Shown here: positions 38,178 to 49,669 of the stretch, in pieces
Numbering within the stretch: the first letter of the stretch is position 1
Layout: the number at the start of each line of letters is the position of its first letter
From: Cylicocyclus nassatus
Taxonomy: Eukaryota > Nematoda > Chromadorea > Rhabditida > Strongylidae
Assembly (NCBI GenBank): GCA_958299035.1
Contig: CATQJL010000223.1
Span: 54,356,302 to 54,420,301 of the forward strand
Direction of reading: 5' to 3'
Length of the DNA stretch: 64,000 nt
The notes under the pieces: generated by a model
Told to the model about the DNA's origin: nothing
The model's input: the letters and a program-made list of their open reading frames with translations, nothing else
Database searches by the model: none
Made by a program: the position numbers and the translations under genes

Positions 38178-39769
38178 GTCTACAAAAAATGTTGCACCAG
38201 TGTAATAACTTGGTAAATCTGTTCAAAGTGGCACTGGAAAATATGTTAACAGATGATTACAAAGTAGTCATTCATGCGGACAAAAGGCCGAGAAATGAGC
38301 ATGAAAGGCGTTCTAATTCGCCCGCCGTTAACGAAGTTGCAGTAGTACTGGTTGATAGCGAAGGTGACAGACGTGACATTGTTATAAGGAAAAGGAGTGA
38401 TACTCTGCAACGCATTGCTGAAACTCATAGATCTTATGATGCTCTCCAACATCCACTCATATTCTGGCAGGGGCAAGATGGATATTACTTCAACTTGAAA
38501 CAAGTAGACCCTAGAACAGGCACAGTTACAAACAAAAAAGTCTCGATGGAATACTATGCTTATCAATTGATGCTGAAGTCTGCCTCATCGAATCATATAC
38601 TAAGGTGTCGACAGCTCTTCCATCAGTACATTGTAGACATGTACGCAAAAATAGAAACGGAGCGCCTCCTGTACATTCGACAAAATCAGAGACAACTCCG
38701 ATCGGAAGACTACATTCATTTGCGTGAAGCTGTAGCCAACGACGGGAATGTGACAGACATTGGGCAAAAGGTAATACTCCCTGCCACATTTACTGGAAGC
38801 CCAAGGCAGATGCATGAATATGCACAAGATGCCATGTCATATGTTCGCAAGTTTGGTCGTCCCGATCTTTTCACTACATTTACATGTAATCCTACATGGA
38901 CTGAAATCACGAGAGAACTTTATGCAGATCAAGCTCCTGCTGACAGAAACGACCTAACAGCTAGAATCTTCAAGCAGAAATTGATAAAACTCATGGATGT
39001 AATTACCAAAAGTCACATTTATGGTGAAACAAGGCGTTGGATGTATACCATCGAATGGCAGAAAAGAGGGCTCCCACACTCTCATATTTTGGTGTACCTG
39101 AAAGAGAAGCTCCGTCCAACACAAGTAGATGACGTTATATCAGCCGAATTACCAAATCGTAATGCAGATCCTCTTCTATTCGACATTGTATCCAAGAACA
39201 TGATTCATGGCCCATGTGGACCATTGAATCCTCTATCACCATGCATGAAGAACGGAACGTGCTCTAAGCGCTATCCACGAGAAATGATTCGAGAAACGCG
39301 GACTGGCAATGATGGATATCCTTTGAATAGGAGACGAAGTCCGCAAGAAGGAGGACAAGCAACGAAAGTGAGGCTAAGGGTAGACGGACAACTTAGAGTA
39401 GTCGATATTAATAACAGTTGGATAGTCCCATACAGTCCTCTTCTCTCCAAGATGTTTCAAGCACATATCAATGTTGAATATTGTAAATCAGTCAAGTCCA
39501 TCAAGTACATTTGCAAATATGTCAACAAAGGAAGTGACATGGCTGTGTTTCGTCTTGGGAATGGAGATATCTCTAATGACGAAGTTATGCAGTATCAGAT
39601 GGGGAGATACATGAGTAGCAGCAAAGCGGTTTGGAGAATATTGAATTACAAAATACATGATAGATATCCGGCTGTCGTCCTCTTGGCCGTCCATCTAGAA
39701 ACGGTCAACGAGTTTATTTCACATCAGATAATGCCCGTGAAAGAGCTAATCATCGGCCTAACACTCTGA
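38045..39769 (+). pseudogene. Helitron Rep (HUH/Y2 nuclease) domain
   Basis: Longest intact stretch of the element. Contains LFTTFTCNPTWTEI (Rep motif 1), the HUH box GLPHSHILVY (His-hydrophobic-His type, ~39071-39100) and the double-tyrosine box SIKYICKYVNKG (~39500-39535). These residues nick the strand and carry it covalently during rolling-circle transposition. All catalytic residues are intact, but the frame is entered through a frameshift near 38050 and left by another near 39710, so the full polyprotein is not made. Confidence 0.85.
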
Positions 39770-40362
39770 CTGCATTCTTCATACTCTGCCAAGAGAATTT
39801 ATTTGCTAGGACCCTCCTCTACCCCGAAGTGCCAAAGTATTTCATATGGGATAAGAGGACTAAAAAATTCTCCGCAAGAAAGCAAGGTGCGTTAGTTTAC
39901 GGGCATGACGGCGTTCGTGCATCAGACGTTATAGGCCGTGTGTATACAGTGCATCCAAGAAATGCTGAATGTTTTTATCTGAGAATGCTTCTTCACACCA
40001 TTCGAGGACCCACATCATTCGCGTCATTGAAGACTGTCAACGGGGAACAGTGTCAAACATTCAGAGAAGCCTGTCAGAAACTGGGACTGCTCGAGAACGA
40101 CGAGCACTGCTTTTTGCAGTCATTCTAACAGCATGCTCTCCTTTAAATCCACGACCTCTCTGGGAGAACCACAAAAAACAACCAAGTGAAGACATACTCC
40201 GAGAAAAGCGTAGAGTAATCTCAGAGCATTTACAGTTTTCTCCAGAAATATTCAATCAAGCTCTGATGCTGATTGAAGACAATTGCATGTCAATCACGTC
40301 AGACTTTATCCGAGCTGGGCTTGGAAAGCCCCAATCGTGGAGAGGACTACGCATTAAATGAT
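39770..40362 (+). pseudogene. Helitron Rep-helicase linker
   Basis: LLYPEVPKYFIWDKRTKKFS (~39820-39870) and RNAECFYLRMLLHTIRGPTS (~39958-40016) match the conserved segment between Rep and helicase in Helitron proteins. The frame changes near 40120 (ACSPLNPRPLWENHKKQ) and ends at 40361. Confidence 0.75.
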
Positions 40363-41861
40363 GATGTGTTGAGAGAAAGAAACTATGATGTACACTCCCT
40401 CGAGAGATTTGTTGAAAATAACACGAGCTTGCTGACGGAAGATCAAATGTTAGTGTACAATAAAGTCATGAACGCGGTTACTAGCGGTATCGGAGGATTG
40501 TTCTTCCTCGACGCCCCTGGAGGTACGGGAAAAACCTTCCTTATAAACTTGCTGCTTGCAGAGGTCCGAAAACAAGGAGGGATAGCTATTGCAGTTGCCT
40601 CATCGGGAATCGCTTCTACACTACTGCATGGAGGTCGCACTGCGCATTCGGCTCTAAAGCTTCCCTTTGATTTTACGCTCTCAGAAGCTCCAGTGTGTAA
40701 CATCAGCAGAGGTACTGGGAAGGCACAAGTACTGCAAGCATGAAACTGTTAATTTGGGACGAGTGTACGATGGCGCACAAGAAGGCTCTTGAGGCTGTGG
40801 ACCGCACTTTGCGAGATTTAAGGGAAAGTGATCGACTTCTGGGAGGCCTAACAGTTCTTCTATCTGGCGACTTTCGTCAAACACTACCCATTATCCCAAA
40901 AGGAACACCAGCTGACGAATTGAACGCTTGCCTTAAGTTCTCCGTTCTCTGGGCGCAAGTGCAAAAGTTGACTCTGAAAACAAACATGCGGGTACATCTG
41001 CTTGGCGATAGCGCTGCAGGAGAATTCGTTCAGCAACTTCTTCGCCTTGGAGACGGGAAGCTTTACCCTGACCCAATCACTGAATCAATAACTCCCCCAG
41101 GATTCTGCAATTTAGTGCCGTCCGTTGATGAGCTTATAGAGAAGGTATTTCCAGATATACACGACAATATTCAAAACCGCACATGGCTCTGTGAACGAGC
41201 CATACTGGCACCGAGAAATGAGTGTGTAAATTCTCTGAATTCTGTCATGCAGGATAGTATCCCTGGTTCTGCTATCACATACAAGTCCATTGATAGGGTT
41301 ATTAATCAGGATGAAGCCGTTAATTTTCCGGTGGAGTTCCTCAATTCTCTTGAGCCTCCTGGATTTCCGGTCCACGAACTGAAGTTGAAAATTGGATCTC
41401 CGATCATGCTCCTGCGTAACATCAATCCCCCAAAACTCTGTAATGGTACACGGCTATGCATTAGAGATCTTATGCCCCACGTCATTGAAGCGATCATTTT
41501 GAGTGGTACATTTCAAGGAGAAACCGTACCCATTCCGCGTATACCTTTGAATTCGACTGGGCTGCCTTTCGAATTTAGACGTCTGCAATTTCCAGTCAAA
41601 CTGTCGTTTGCCATGACGATCAACAAAGCACAAGGACAATCCCTGAAGGTAGCAGGCGTCAATCTAGAAAACCCGTGCTTTTCTCATGGCCAACTCTATG
41701 TGGCCTGCTCAAGAGTTGGATCACCTAAGAATCTGTACATATACGCTCCACAAGGGGGAAGCCGAAACGTTGTGTATCAAAGACCTTATTTTGAGCGATT
41801 TTTGATATCACATGAAGGCAAGTTCATTGTTCTACTTAGTATCGATCACGGCTCATGTTGA
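40363..41861 (+). pseudogene. Helitron PIF1-type helicase domain
   Basis: SF1B DNA helicase that unwinds donor DNA. Walker A APGGTGKTF (~40513-40539), Walker B LLIWDECTM (~40745-40771), motif III LLSGDFRQTLPI (~40860), and late motifs TINKAQGQS (~41618) and LYVACSRVGS (~41695). One frameshift at 40740 splits it: the upstream frame stops in GCATGA exactly where the downstream frame resumes. All ATPase residues are present. Ends at TGA 41859-41861. Confidence 0.85.
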
Positions 41862-42267
41862 AGTATTGTAGGACGGTCAATATCTTTTGCACTAAAAAAC
41901 AAGAGCTTTGAATTACTCGGCAATCCATTCTGTTTGATTCATATCTTATCTTATACCATTTGTATACAATAACCTCTTATCACATGTTCACAATAAATAC
42001 GTTCTCGAAGCCAACTGTCAATTTATGACAAAATTTGAGTACAAACTAGTTGGCTTTCCCGGTCCAGCCCGGGCCATGGTTCACTGCACTGCGAGCCATC
42101 CCCCCCCCCCCCCCCCCCTCCCCCCGCCCTATATGGTATGGATGACTTACCCTGGGACATCCGCTTGGAAACCGCATCCTCGTGATCCTGAGGTGAAAAT
42201 GAGCTTCACCGCCCTCCTTTACATGAGTATGGAAAATGCTTGATTGAACATGATAACCCTTCAATTC
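41862..42267. other. Helitron 3' spacer with poly-C
   Basis: Non-coding. A C19 run followed by CTCCCCCC lies at 42099-42125, a likely assembly-sensitive site. Confidence 0.5.
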
Positions 42268-42442
42268 CTTAGGAAAATGTAAACAAATCAATAAATCGAT
42301 AGAAGGACGCAACGAATCGCCGCAAAAAGTAGCCTATCATCTGCGCAAGGGTCGAAAACATGTGTGTGCAAAGTTTCAGCTCAATTGGTTGAGTGGCGCT
42401 CGTTTCCATAACGCACATACCCTCCAAACTGACAATTTTTGA

Positions 42443-42455
<13 letters not shown>
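42268..42455 (-). repeat. right arm of the Helitron long inverted repeat
   Basis: Inverted partner of 35893-36085; read on the minus strand it starts ATAAAACTCAAAAATTGTCA and contains GAGCTGAAACTTTGCAC and GATAGGCTACTTTTTGCG. It lies ~130 bp inside the putative CTAG 3' terminus. Confidence 0.65.

Positions 42456-42490
<35 letters not shown>
42450..42490. repeat. (TA)n microsatellite
   Basis: About 20 TA units inside the Helitron 3' region, directly after the inverted-repeat arm. Confidence 0.9.
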
Positions 42491-42492
<2 letters not shown>

Positions 42493-42594
42493 TTATCACA
42501 GGCAATTTTATAAGCAAGAGTGATAACCAAGTAAAACTTGGATTCATCCTAGGACAGAGGGGCAACGCCGGGTACACCTACTAGTATATATATA

Positions 42595-43244
42595 CAGGTT
42601 GTCCCAAAAAATGTTAACACTGTTTGATCGTTAATAACTCCCTTGCTTTCAAGTCTTTCGCCGAGCTTTAGGTACCATTCTGTAGAGCGAGGACAAACTT
42701 AGATGTCTCCTCGTTACTGTAGAATTACGGAAGGAAATTCCAGCATGTGGACCCGTCATGAAATATGCCCTCTGACAAAAATTTTTTCAAAAAATCTGAA
42801 AAATCGTGTACTAGGGTTTTCGCGCACGCCGATTTTATTGCATAATTTTTTGCGAGTGTTTTCAGCTTTTTTGACGGTGTAATAACATTCTTGACACATG
42901 CTGGGAAGTCAGTCATTACACTTAACCTAGGATAACTTTGAAAAGAAGTATCATAATGAAATGAAAATTTCATATCCGAAATCAGCGGCTTTCATTACCA
43001 TAGTACAAGAGATTTTGGCTTGTTTGGCTCTGTTTCAAAGCAGAAAATGGGCTTTAATGGCTTAAAATCCTTGTCAAACTTCCTACCGTAATTCTACACT
43101 AACGAGGAGGGTTAGATGATTCGCTCGATACTGTAAATCTAAGTTTATCCTCGCCCTAAAATGGTACCTGAAGCACAGCGAAAGACTTGAAAGCAAGGGA
43201 GTTATTAACGATCAAACAGTAATAACATTTTTTGGGACACACTG
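42595..43244. mobile_element. 650-bp palindromic MITE, CAGGGTGTCCC family (copy 2)
   Basis: Ends CAGGTTGTCCCAAAAAATGT / ACATTTTTTGGGACACACTG, TA on both sides. Arms are inverted copies (TGATCGTTAATAACTCCCTT and its complement). Two sequence changes in the terminal 11 bp compared with copies 1 and 3 suggest an older copy. Confidence 0.75.
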
Positions 43245-43270
43245 TATATATATATATATATATATATATA

Positions 43271-43950
43271 CAGGGTGTCCCAAAAGTATGTATCGAACGT
43301 TTGATCGTTAATAACTCTCTTCCCAAGAAGTCTTTTGCCTTGCTTTAGGTACCGTTTTGTAGAGCTGGCTTCAACTTAGATTTGCACTATAGAACGAATC
43401 ATTCATCTCTCTTCATTACTGTAGGATTACGGTAGAAACTTGAAACATATGGTGTTGATGTGAAAAGAGCTGCCGTTTCAAAATTTTTCAAAAAATCGTG
43501 AAAACTTGTGTAATAGGGTTTTTATGGACGCTGAGTTCAATAATTAACTATTCACAAGATTACGAAGCTTTCTAAACGGTGCAATCCCACTTTTTAGGAA
43601 CATTGAAAAAATGGCCGCTACTTCTTACCTGGCATAACTCTTCAATGAAGCATCATAATAAGTTGGGAACTTTACAGTTATAATCAGCAACTCTAATTAG
43701 CCTAGTGTAAAAGTTTTAAGGCTGTTTTGTTTCCTTTCTGGGGCAAAATATGGCCTTTCATTGCTTAAAACCCTCCTTGAAGTTTCTACCGTAATCCTAC
43801 AGTAATGAAGAGAAATGAGTGATTCGTTCTATACTGCAAATCTAAGTTGAAGCCAGCTCTACAAAACGGTACCTGAAGCAAGGCAAAAGACTTCTTGGGA
43901 AGAGAGTTATTAACGATCAAACGTTCGATACATACTTTTGGGACACCCTG
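43271..43950. mobile_element. 680-bp palindromic MITE, CAGGGTGTCCC family (copy 3)
   Basis: Ends CAGGGTGTCCCAAAAGTATG and exact complement, TA on both sides, arms matching in inverted orientation over hundreds of bp (TCTTCCCAAGAAGTC against its complement at ~43895). Separated from copy 2 by only 26 bp of TA repeat. Confidence 0.8.
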
Positions 43951-43966
43951 TATATATATATGTATA

Positions 43967-44003
<37 letters not shown>

Positions 44004-44297
44004 GTGTGTGTATGTGTTCGCAAAGTTGAAAGTTTCAAATGTTGACAGTATGTGATATGCGCACTCAAATCTATCTATTAATCCCTCGGTGGGCGGGGTC
44101 TCCGACGTAACTCTCTGAACTTCCAGGCATTTTTCTTACCTTCGGTTCCATGAAATGTACCCGCTTGGTGGGTATGTCACGGCGGCTACTTTTGCGTGAC
44201 GGTGAAATTCAGAGCCCTCATCTAATCCGGACACTACCTTTGAGCACCTTGCAAAACACTCAGTACTGAACAAAGCTCTCAACAAATTACATATCGT
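43951..44297. other. TA/TATG microsatellite and spacer
   Basis: TATATATG-type repeat to ~44012, then a spacer with GTGGGCGGGGTCTCC resembling that at 33535. No gene. Confidence 0.5.
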
Positions 44298-45530
44298 TCA
44301 TTTTACAAATGCTGCTACCTTTGTGCAGCAAACAGAGAGGAAAAAGAATGTAATTTCACTGATTGGTATTTCAGTCATTAACCAGTGTAAGTCGTTCTCC
44401 TTCGCCAGAAGGCGAGGACTTCTCAACCGAGGTCCTAATCCCTTACCTAAAAACACTGTATGAATGAAGGAGGGCCTTAATGAAGAAAGATTGGATCTTC
44501 GATTTTTCGAACGGCTATTACAAGCAGAATCATCATCGAAAACCTCCAAGAAAATGTCAAAAGATAAAGCGCATGGGCATGTAGGGCACCAATCATGATT
44601 TTCGCATTTGATCTAAGGATCCTTTCTTTAGACGAACAATGTGCATGGCTCAAAGTCCAGTATGAGCATATAGCGCTAACAGATGAATCAATCAGGCAAT
44701 TGCATATGAAAGGCCACCGATGTAAAAAGAGAGAATAATTGTGGGCATGTGATTATCAAGTTTTCAATGTGAACTTGAGTGATTGACCTTGTCATAAACT
44801 TTAGACAGATTGAAAAATAGGTTGTCCATAGATTTACCGCAATTCAAGGCAGCACTCCAATCAAAAACTGCATCGCGAAGTAAAACAGCGGTAGAATCTG
44901 TTGGGACGAAACCGTGTTGAGCCATGGGATGATTTGGTTTTTGTAAAAAAAATAAAAGCTCAAACAGCATCTCTTTAACAATCTTTTCAAGCACTTTGCC
45001 AGATGGGGGGCTGTACTGATATGAAGGCTGGACACAACACTGACTTGTTTGCTCTTAGGCATGACTGTCACTTATGCTTCCTCCCACACCCCAGGCACTT
45101 GCTTCAGTTCTAGGGAGCATTGTAATTGAGTGTCAAGGAAAAGCAAGAGCATCAGTGCATTTTCGGTAAATGTTTGCGGTAGGCCATCATATGTAGTAGT
45201 CGCTGTTGCTTTGAGTTTTTTTCAAATTCGCAGAGTTTTTAGGCTCAATGGAAGTTTTTGGCAGTGTGTTGTCTTTCTGAAAGTGCTTGATGTTGTTTGA
45301 AAAGCAGAAACCTCACTATCAATACTGAAAAAGCTACAGCTGTTGAAAAAAACTGCCGGTACGCCCGCTTTTTCTTTCTCACTCAGTAAAGTTTCCTCAG
45401 TTCCTCATTTGAGTAAGCGAGCTTTTAATGACCCTTGATTTGCATCCAGGTATCTAAACAAGTCCTTGGAATTTTGGTCAGATGGTCGTCGCGATATGGT
45501 AACTGATGTCCTGACTATAATTATTGAATG
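44298..45530 (-). pseudogene. CR1/Jockey-type LINE reverse transcriptase fragment
   Basis: Minus strand. LKQVPGVWEEA (~45110), then MPKSKQVSVVSSLHISTAP (RT block 1-2), LEKIVKEMLFELLFFLQKPN, HGFVPTDSTAVLLRDAVFDW, and NLSKVYDKVNH (the D-x-SKAFDKVNH block, ~44790). A C-terminal remnant (GPRLRSPRLLAKENDLHWL) lies at 44298-44549. Frames shift at ~45000 and 44760; the catalytic YADD block is not present. 5' end truncated. Confidence 0.6.
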
Positions 45531-45533
45531 ATA

Positions 45534-46147
45534 TTAGGTTGGCCCGAAAGTTCTTTCGCACCAAATTCAAAAATTCCTAACTTCTGATCTTTCCAACCGA
45601 TTAAACTGCTTTTATTTTTGTATTGAAGAGCAATTCATGCTCTTTATGAGGACATCTTATATGCTTGCTAATGATCATCTGTTGCTTAGAAAGGAGCGAT
45701 AGGTAAATTGGTCAAAATTTAAATTTTTTGTGTAGGGTCATAAAAAATCGTGAGCGTCTCTTTAAAAAGTTATGATTTTCGAGCAAGCAATAGAAAAGGG
45801 CGAATTTGATTTATTTTGGCATTTTGCAAAAAAATCGTAACTTTTCATAGAGACGCTCAATCAGCGCAAACTTTTGTTAGAAAGAGCAGGTATCAGAACC
45901 TATAATACTAACTGCTCCGATTTTTGTTGCAAATTCCCGATTTTTTATGACCCTACACGAAAAATTCGAATTTTGACCAATTTGCTCCTTTCTATGCAAC
46001 AGATGACCATTAGCAAGCATATAAGATGTCCTCATAAAGAGCATGACCTGCTTCTTCATACAAAAATAAAGGCAGTCAAATCGGTTGGAAAAATCAGAAG
46101 TTATGAATTTTTGAAAATGGTGCGAAAGAACTTTCGGGCCAACCTAA
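45534..46147. mobile_element. 614-bp palindromic mariner-like MITE
   Basis: Ends TTAGGTTGGCCCGAAAGTTC / GAACTTTCGGGCCAACCTAA, flanked by TA (45532-45533, 46148-46149). The arms are long inverted copies (GATCATCTGTTGC, TAAGATGTCCTCATAAAGAG). TTAGGTTGG is a mariner-type terminus. Long open frames here are products of the palindrome. Confidence 0.8.
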
Positions 46148-46657
46148 TACATCAAAATAGGACTTGTTCCAACTGACGCAATACGTCAGGCAAAATACGA
46201 CTGCTTCTCTAACACTCTCTGCTCTTTAAACAGCTCCGAACAGGATGCGCGACACTTTTAATTTCTACAGTATATATCCGTTTGTGGTACATCTCAGGTG
46301 ATTCTCACATTGCATCGCATTGAAGTAGTATCAAAATAGACCAGCGGCAACTGCTTCGTCCCGCAACTGCTTCGTTTGGTTTCGCGCACAGCCATGCAAA
46401 CGTGTTTACTTGAAAGTTTTCAAATCCTGAGCAGCTTTGGAGTTTGCGCCTAAGCCTGGGGAAAAATGATCAAAGAACAAGTTCACGAATGCAGTACAGA
46501 GTTCGAGCGAGGCGCCCATGCAATTCGACTTCGTTGGGGTCGGGGACACGAGAGTGAGACAGGGTTAGTGTGAAGCTGATCGCAAGTACGAAGTTTGTTG
46601 AAACATTGGCTTGCCAACGTAGTGCTGAAAATAGCATCAACATAAGTAAGCTTTGAT
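46148..46657. other. unassigned
   Basis: No coding or repeat structure recognised. AACTGCTTCGTCCCGCAACTGCTTCG at ~46350 is a short tandem. Confidence 0.3.
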
Positions 46658-46815
46658 TCAACTGGCTTGGCACCATTAAGGCGGGGTTTTGTGATCTAAT
46701 TGAGGCCGCTTGCGCCCGCACGCGCCTGCATCTCTCTCGCGCTAGTGCTTTCTGATCATTACCTAGGCTTAATTAGGTCACGAATCCCCGCCTTTGCCGA
46801 TGCCAAGCCAGTTGA
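46658..46815. mobile_element. 158-bp TIR MITE
   Basis: Inverted ends TCAACTGGCTTGGCACCATT / AATCAACTGGCTTGGCATCG with continued match through GGCGGGGATT and GACCTAATT. GC-rich centre (GCGCCCGCACGCGCCTGC). Target duplication not clear. Confidence 0.55.
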
Positions 46816-47059
46816 TTTAAATGGTATTCATGTATTACAATGATTTATTGACAAGCCGTAGCTTTGGAACGTCGAGCTAAAACACCTGCGCATGAGCTCT
46901 AAACTGTGTTTGGAGTACCTTTTCTCTACTATAGTGAAAAAAAGTATTACAAGGATCAAGTGTTGGGGAGAGTCTTAGCGATTTTCAAACTTCAGACCAC
47001 GTCATATACTCTGAACAGTTGTCAGACATATATCAGATAAGTAAAGGCAATCAGATCAG

Positions 47060-47450
47060 ACTCTTTCTTCCTTTCATTTCAGACGAGAAGAGCAAAGATA
47101 TCAGCGCGTGCGAAAATCGGGCATGCAGAACTCGTTGAGAATTTTAGAGATTCCTTCTTCCAACTTGAAACAGCGCTTAATGCGAAACAGAGCACACAAT
47201 AGAGCATGCGACGGCGAGTATTGTTTCATTTGCGAACAAACAGTCCTGGAGATAGTTTGCGCTCAAGAACTATCTATCTCATCACCTAAGCGCTGCAAAA
47301 GGGAATGCATAGGAGAGAAAGGAACGTCGCCATGCGTCAGAATTAAGGAGCACTTGGAGGGCACGAAGATCCGAATGTCGACCCCTTTGGGCACCCACCG
47401 TGAGCTGTCACCAAAACGCGGAACGATATCTCAGTTAGCATACTATTGAG
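47060..47450 (+). pseudogene. Penelope-like GIY-YIG endonuclease region
   Basis: NLKQRLMRNRAHNRACDGEY then CFICEQT (zinc-binding CX2C upstream of the nuclease in Penelope-like elements), a deletion covering the G-x-Y motif, then ECIGEKGTSPCVRIKEHLEG, the degraded YIGET-GR-L-x2-R-x2-EH block, and STPLGTHR. The endonuclease nicks target DNA for insertion. Missing residues make it non-functional; stop at 47447. Confidence 0.7.
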
Positions 47451-47476
47451 GGAAAGAGGTGTCGGCGCAGACGAAT

Positions 47477-48493
47477 CTGGGCCCATAGTAATCTACCCTA
47501 CCTGGTGGCATCATAGATGCCGGCAAGTTGGCACACATCGCGGAAAGATGCCAACTCCGCCGGCAGCTCGCGGAGTGATTGTAGGTTTCAGTAATCCTAT
47601 GTAACCTTGGCACGCAATCATTTCGCACATTAAGTTTTGATGACGCAGACAGCCGCAAAATGCTACCTTGCGCGCGGTCGAACCTATGTGCGTTAGCTTG
47701 AAGTGCCACCACGTTAACCATTCGACCATTCGGTCAGCCATTGCCTTTTGCACCAGCAATAGGAGGAACGCACTGGTGAATGGCTGCCTATAAAAGGGAT
47801 CGATACATTGCGTGAGAGACTTTGACCTGAAAGAACAGCTGATTGATATGAGCGAGAGAGGAGCGAAATCGGTGCAAACTGAGATTTATAAGGGATTGCC
47901 AAAACAGTTCGTGTTCTATATGATTCTAAGGCATTAGTGGATTTTTTCTCTGTAAGAATATCGTCATTTTAAAGAAAAACCCATATAATGAGAAAAATGA
48001 TAGTTTTTTCATGAAAAGTAGAATTTTTGACATTTTCGCCTGACGTAAATTGTGTGATATCGCCGCAATTCGCAAACTCGCAGACGCCGTCGGCAAAGGT
48101 GCCACCACCTCGACGTGGTAGGGGCACGTCGAGATGCCGGCAGCTCGCTCTCTCAAAAGAGCACGCTATTTCCCGTGCTCTCTGACCTGCCGGCAGCTGC
48201 CATCTCGCGGATTCCGGCAACCTGCCGGCAGGTTGCCGGCAACTGACATCGCGAAGTTGCCGGCAGCTCCTCCTGATATTCCAGATATTTTACTAAAGGA
48301 GGAGTTCTGGAGCCGCAGATTTTTATGAAGTTTTCTACAGAGTCGAGACGGCAACTTTATCGAGAAAATGTTTTGAAAAAAGGCCTGGGACGGCCTAAAT
48401 TTCGGTTCTTAGTTTCTGGCCACCTCGCGGAAAGGTGCCAGCAACCTGCCGACGAGACCTGCCGCCAGGTCGGGGGGATTACTACCGGCCCAG
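47477..48493. mobile_element. 1.0 kb TIR element with GCCGGCA hairpins
   Basis: Inverted ends CTGGGCCCATAGTAATC / GATTACTACCGGCCCAG (read on the plus strand) and a second inverted pair next to them (ATCGCGGAAAGATGCC, CTCGCGGAAAGGTGCC). The interior has clustered hairpins of the type GCCGGCAACCTGCCGGCAGG TTGCCGGC (48185-48275). No coding sequence. It sits in the Penelope-like element. CGCGGAAAG next to hairpins is shared with the TIR element at 31781. Confidence 0.55.
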
Positions 48494-48649
48494 TAGTGCA
48501 TTGAAAATTATTGTATGAATAGAGCGTGCTGGATTTCATCCAGAAATCCAAAAATGAATTGAAACGACGAATGCATCGCCTTGGGCCAGCAAAGTCCCAT
48601 CGTCACCTCCCCGCGGTGCCGGCTGGCAACGGGGATCAAGTGAGCTAGG

Positions 48650-49560
48650 GCTACCTGACCCCGGACGAGGCAGGCCAAAAAAGCGAGTCCAGGAAATCCG
48701 ACTAGCGACGATAAAAATAGGAACGCTGACGAGCCGCAGCCGGGAGCTATGTGATAGGCTGAAGGAGCGACACATCGACATCGCATGTGTACAGGAAACG
48801 AATTGGAAAGGGAGGCAGGCTAAGGACATCGGCGAGGGATATCGCTTATACTACACGGGAGATAGCAGCCGCCAGAATGGAGTCGCGATCATCGTCAGCG
48901 GTAGATACCGCATTAGTGACCGAAGTGACGCGCATTTCAGATAGATTGATGGCGATGAAGATCGAAGCAGATGATGCCACGCTACGAATAGTCTCGTGTT
49001 ATGCCCGCAATCCGCATGTAGCGAAGCCGAGAAGGACGTGTTTTGAAGGGACTTCGACATCCTGCTAAGGACATTTGACGCCGCAGACTACATCTTCGTA
49101 GGAGGCGATCTTAATGGGCACGTTGGCCACGAACACGATGGATTCAAGCGACCATAGTGGAAATGGATAGGTCAGAGTAATGAGGATGGAGAACGCATCC
49201 TGGAAGCCGCAGAAGCACACGACTTGGCTATAGCGAACACATTTTCCAAGAAGCGGGAGTCACAGTTGATTACGTACGCGAGTGGAAACCGCTCAACTCA
49301 GATCGACTACCGGATGCTGCGCCGATGCCATTTGCTGATGGCGATGAACGCGAAGGTTATAACCACGGCGACACATGCATTTGCGCCACAACACCAATTG
49401 CTCGTATTGGATCTTCGACTGGACATCCACTTACAATCACGAGCCAAAAGGACGACCACAAAGAGGATCAAATGGTGGAAGCTTCCCGAACATCGCCAGC
49501 AAGTCAGAGATGCTTTTAACGATTTGAGGGTGTCGACCGATGATAGATAGTCGATTGAAG
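48650..49560 (+). pseudogene. RTE endonuclease domain
   Basis: Plus strand. LATIKIGTLTSRSRELCDRL, HIDIACVQETNWKGRQAKDI (Q-E-T active-site block, ~48775), GEGYRLYYTGDSSRQNGVAI and VSGRYRISDR (~48830-48920). Later pieces FVGGDLNGHVG (~49098-49130) and NRSTQIDYRMLRR (~49285) carry the G-D-x-N and the D-Y blocks. At least four frame breaks after 48930. Confidence 0.75.
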
Positions 49561-49669
49561 AGCAGTGGAATCGGATTACTTCGCAGATACGATCGAGGGC
49601 CAAATCTTGGGAACCACCAAGCCAGGACGCCGGTTTGTAGACAAGCAGATCTGGTGGTGGTCTGAGTCA

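Larger units (their letters stand above)
35881..42586 (+). mobile_element. Helitron with Rep and PIF1 helicase, inactive
   Basis: Plus strand. The 5' region (CTATAAATAAAACTCAATCT...) and the 3' terminus GGGCAACGCCGGGTACACCT ACTAGT (42566-42586), ending CTAG|T, are typical for rolling-circle Helitron ends. The coding core (37129-41861) has a repeat-rich N-terminus, HUH/Y2 Rep and PIF1-type helicase, in at least six frames. It carries a 344-bp TTAA-type MITE at 36261. Unusually, ~190-bp inverted repeats lie near the two ends. Confidence 0.75.

Noticed and set aside
45874..46176. 100-codon plus-strand frame
   Set aside because: Lies inside the palindromic mariner-like MITE, with its mirror on the other strand.
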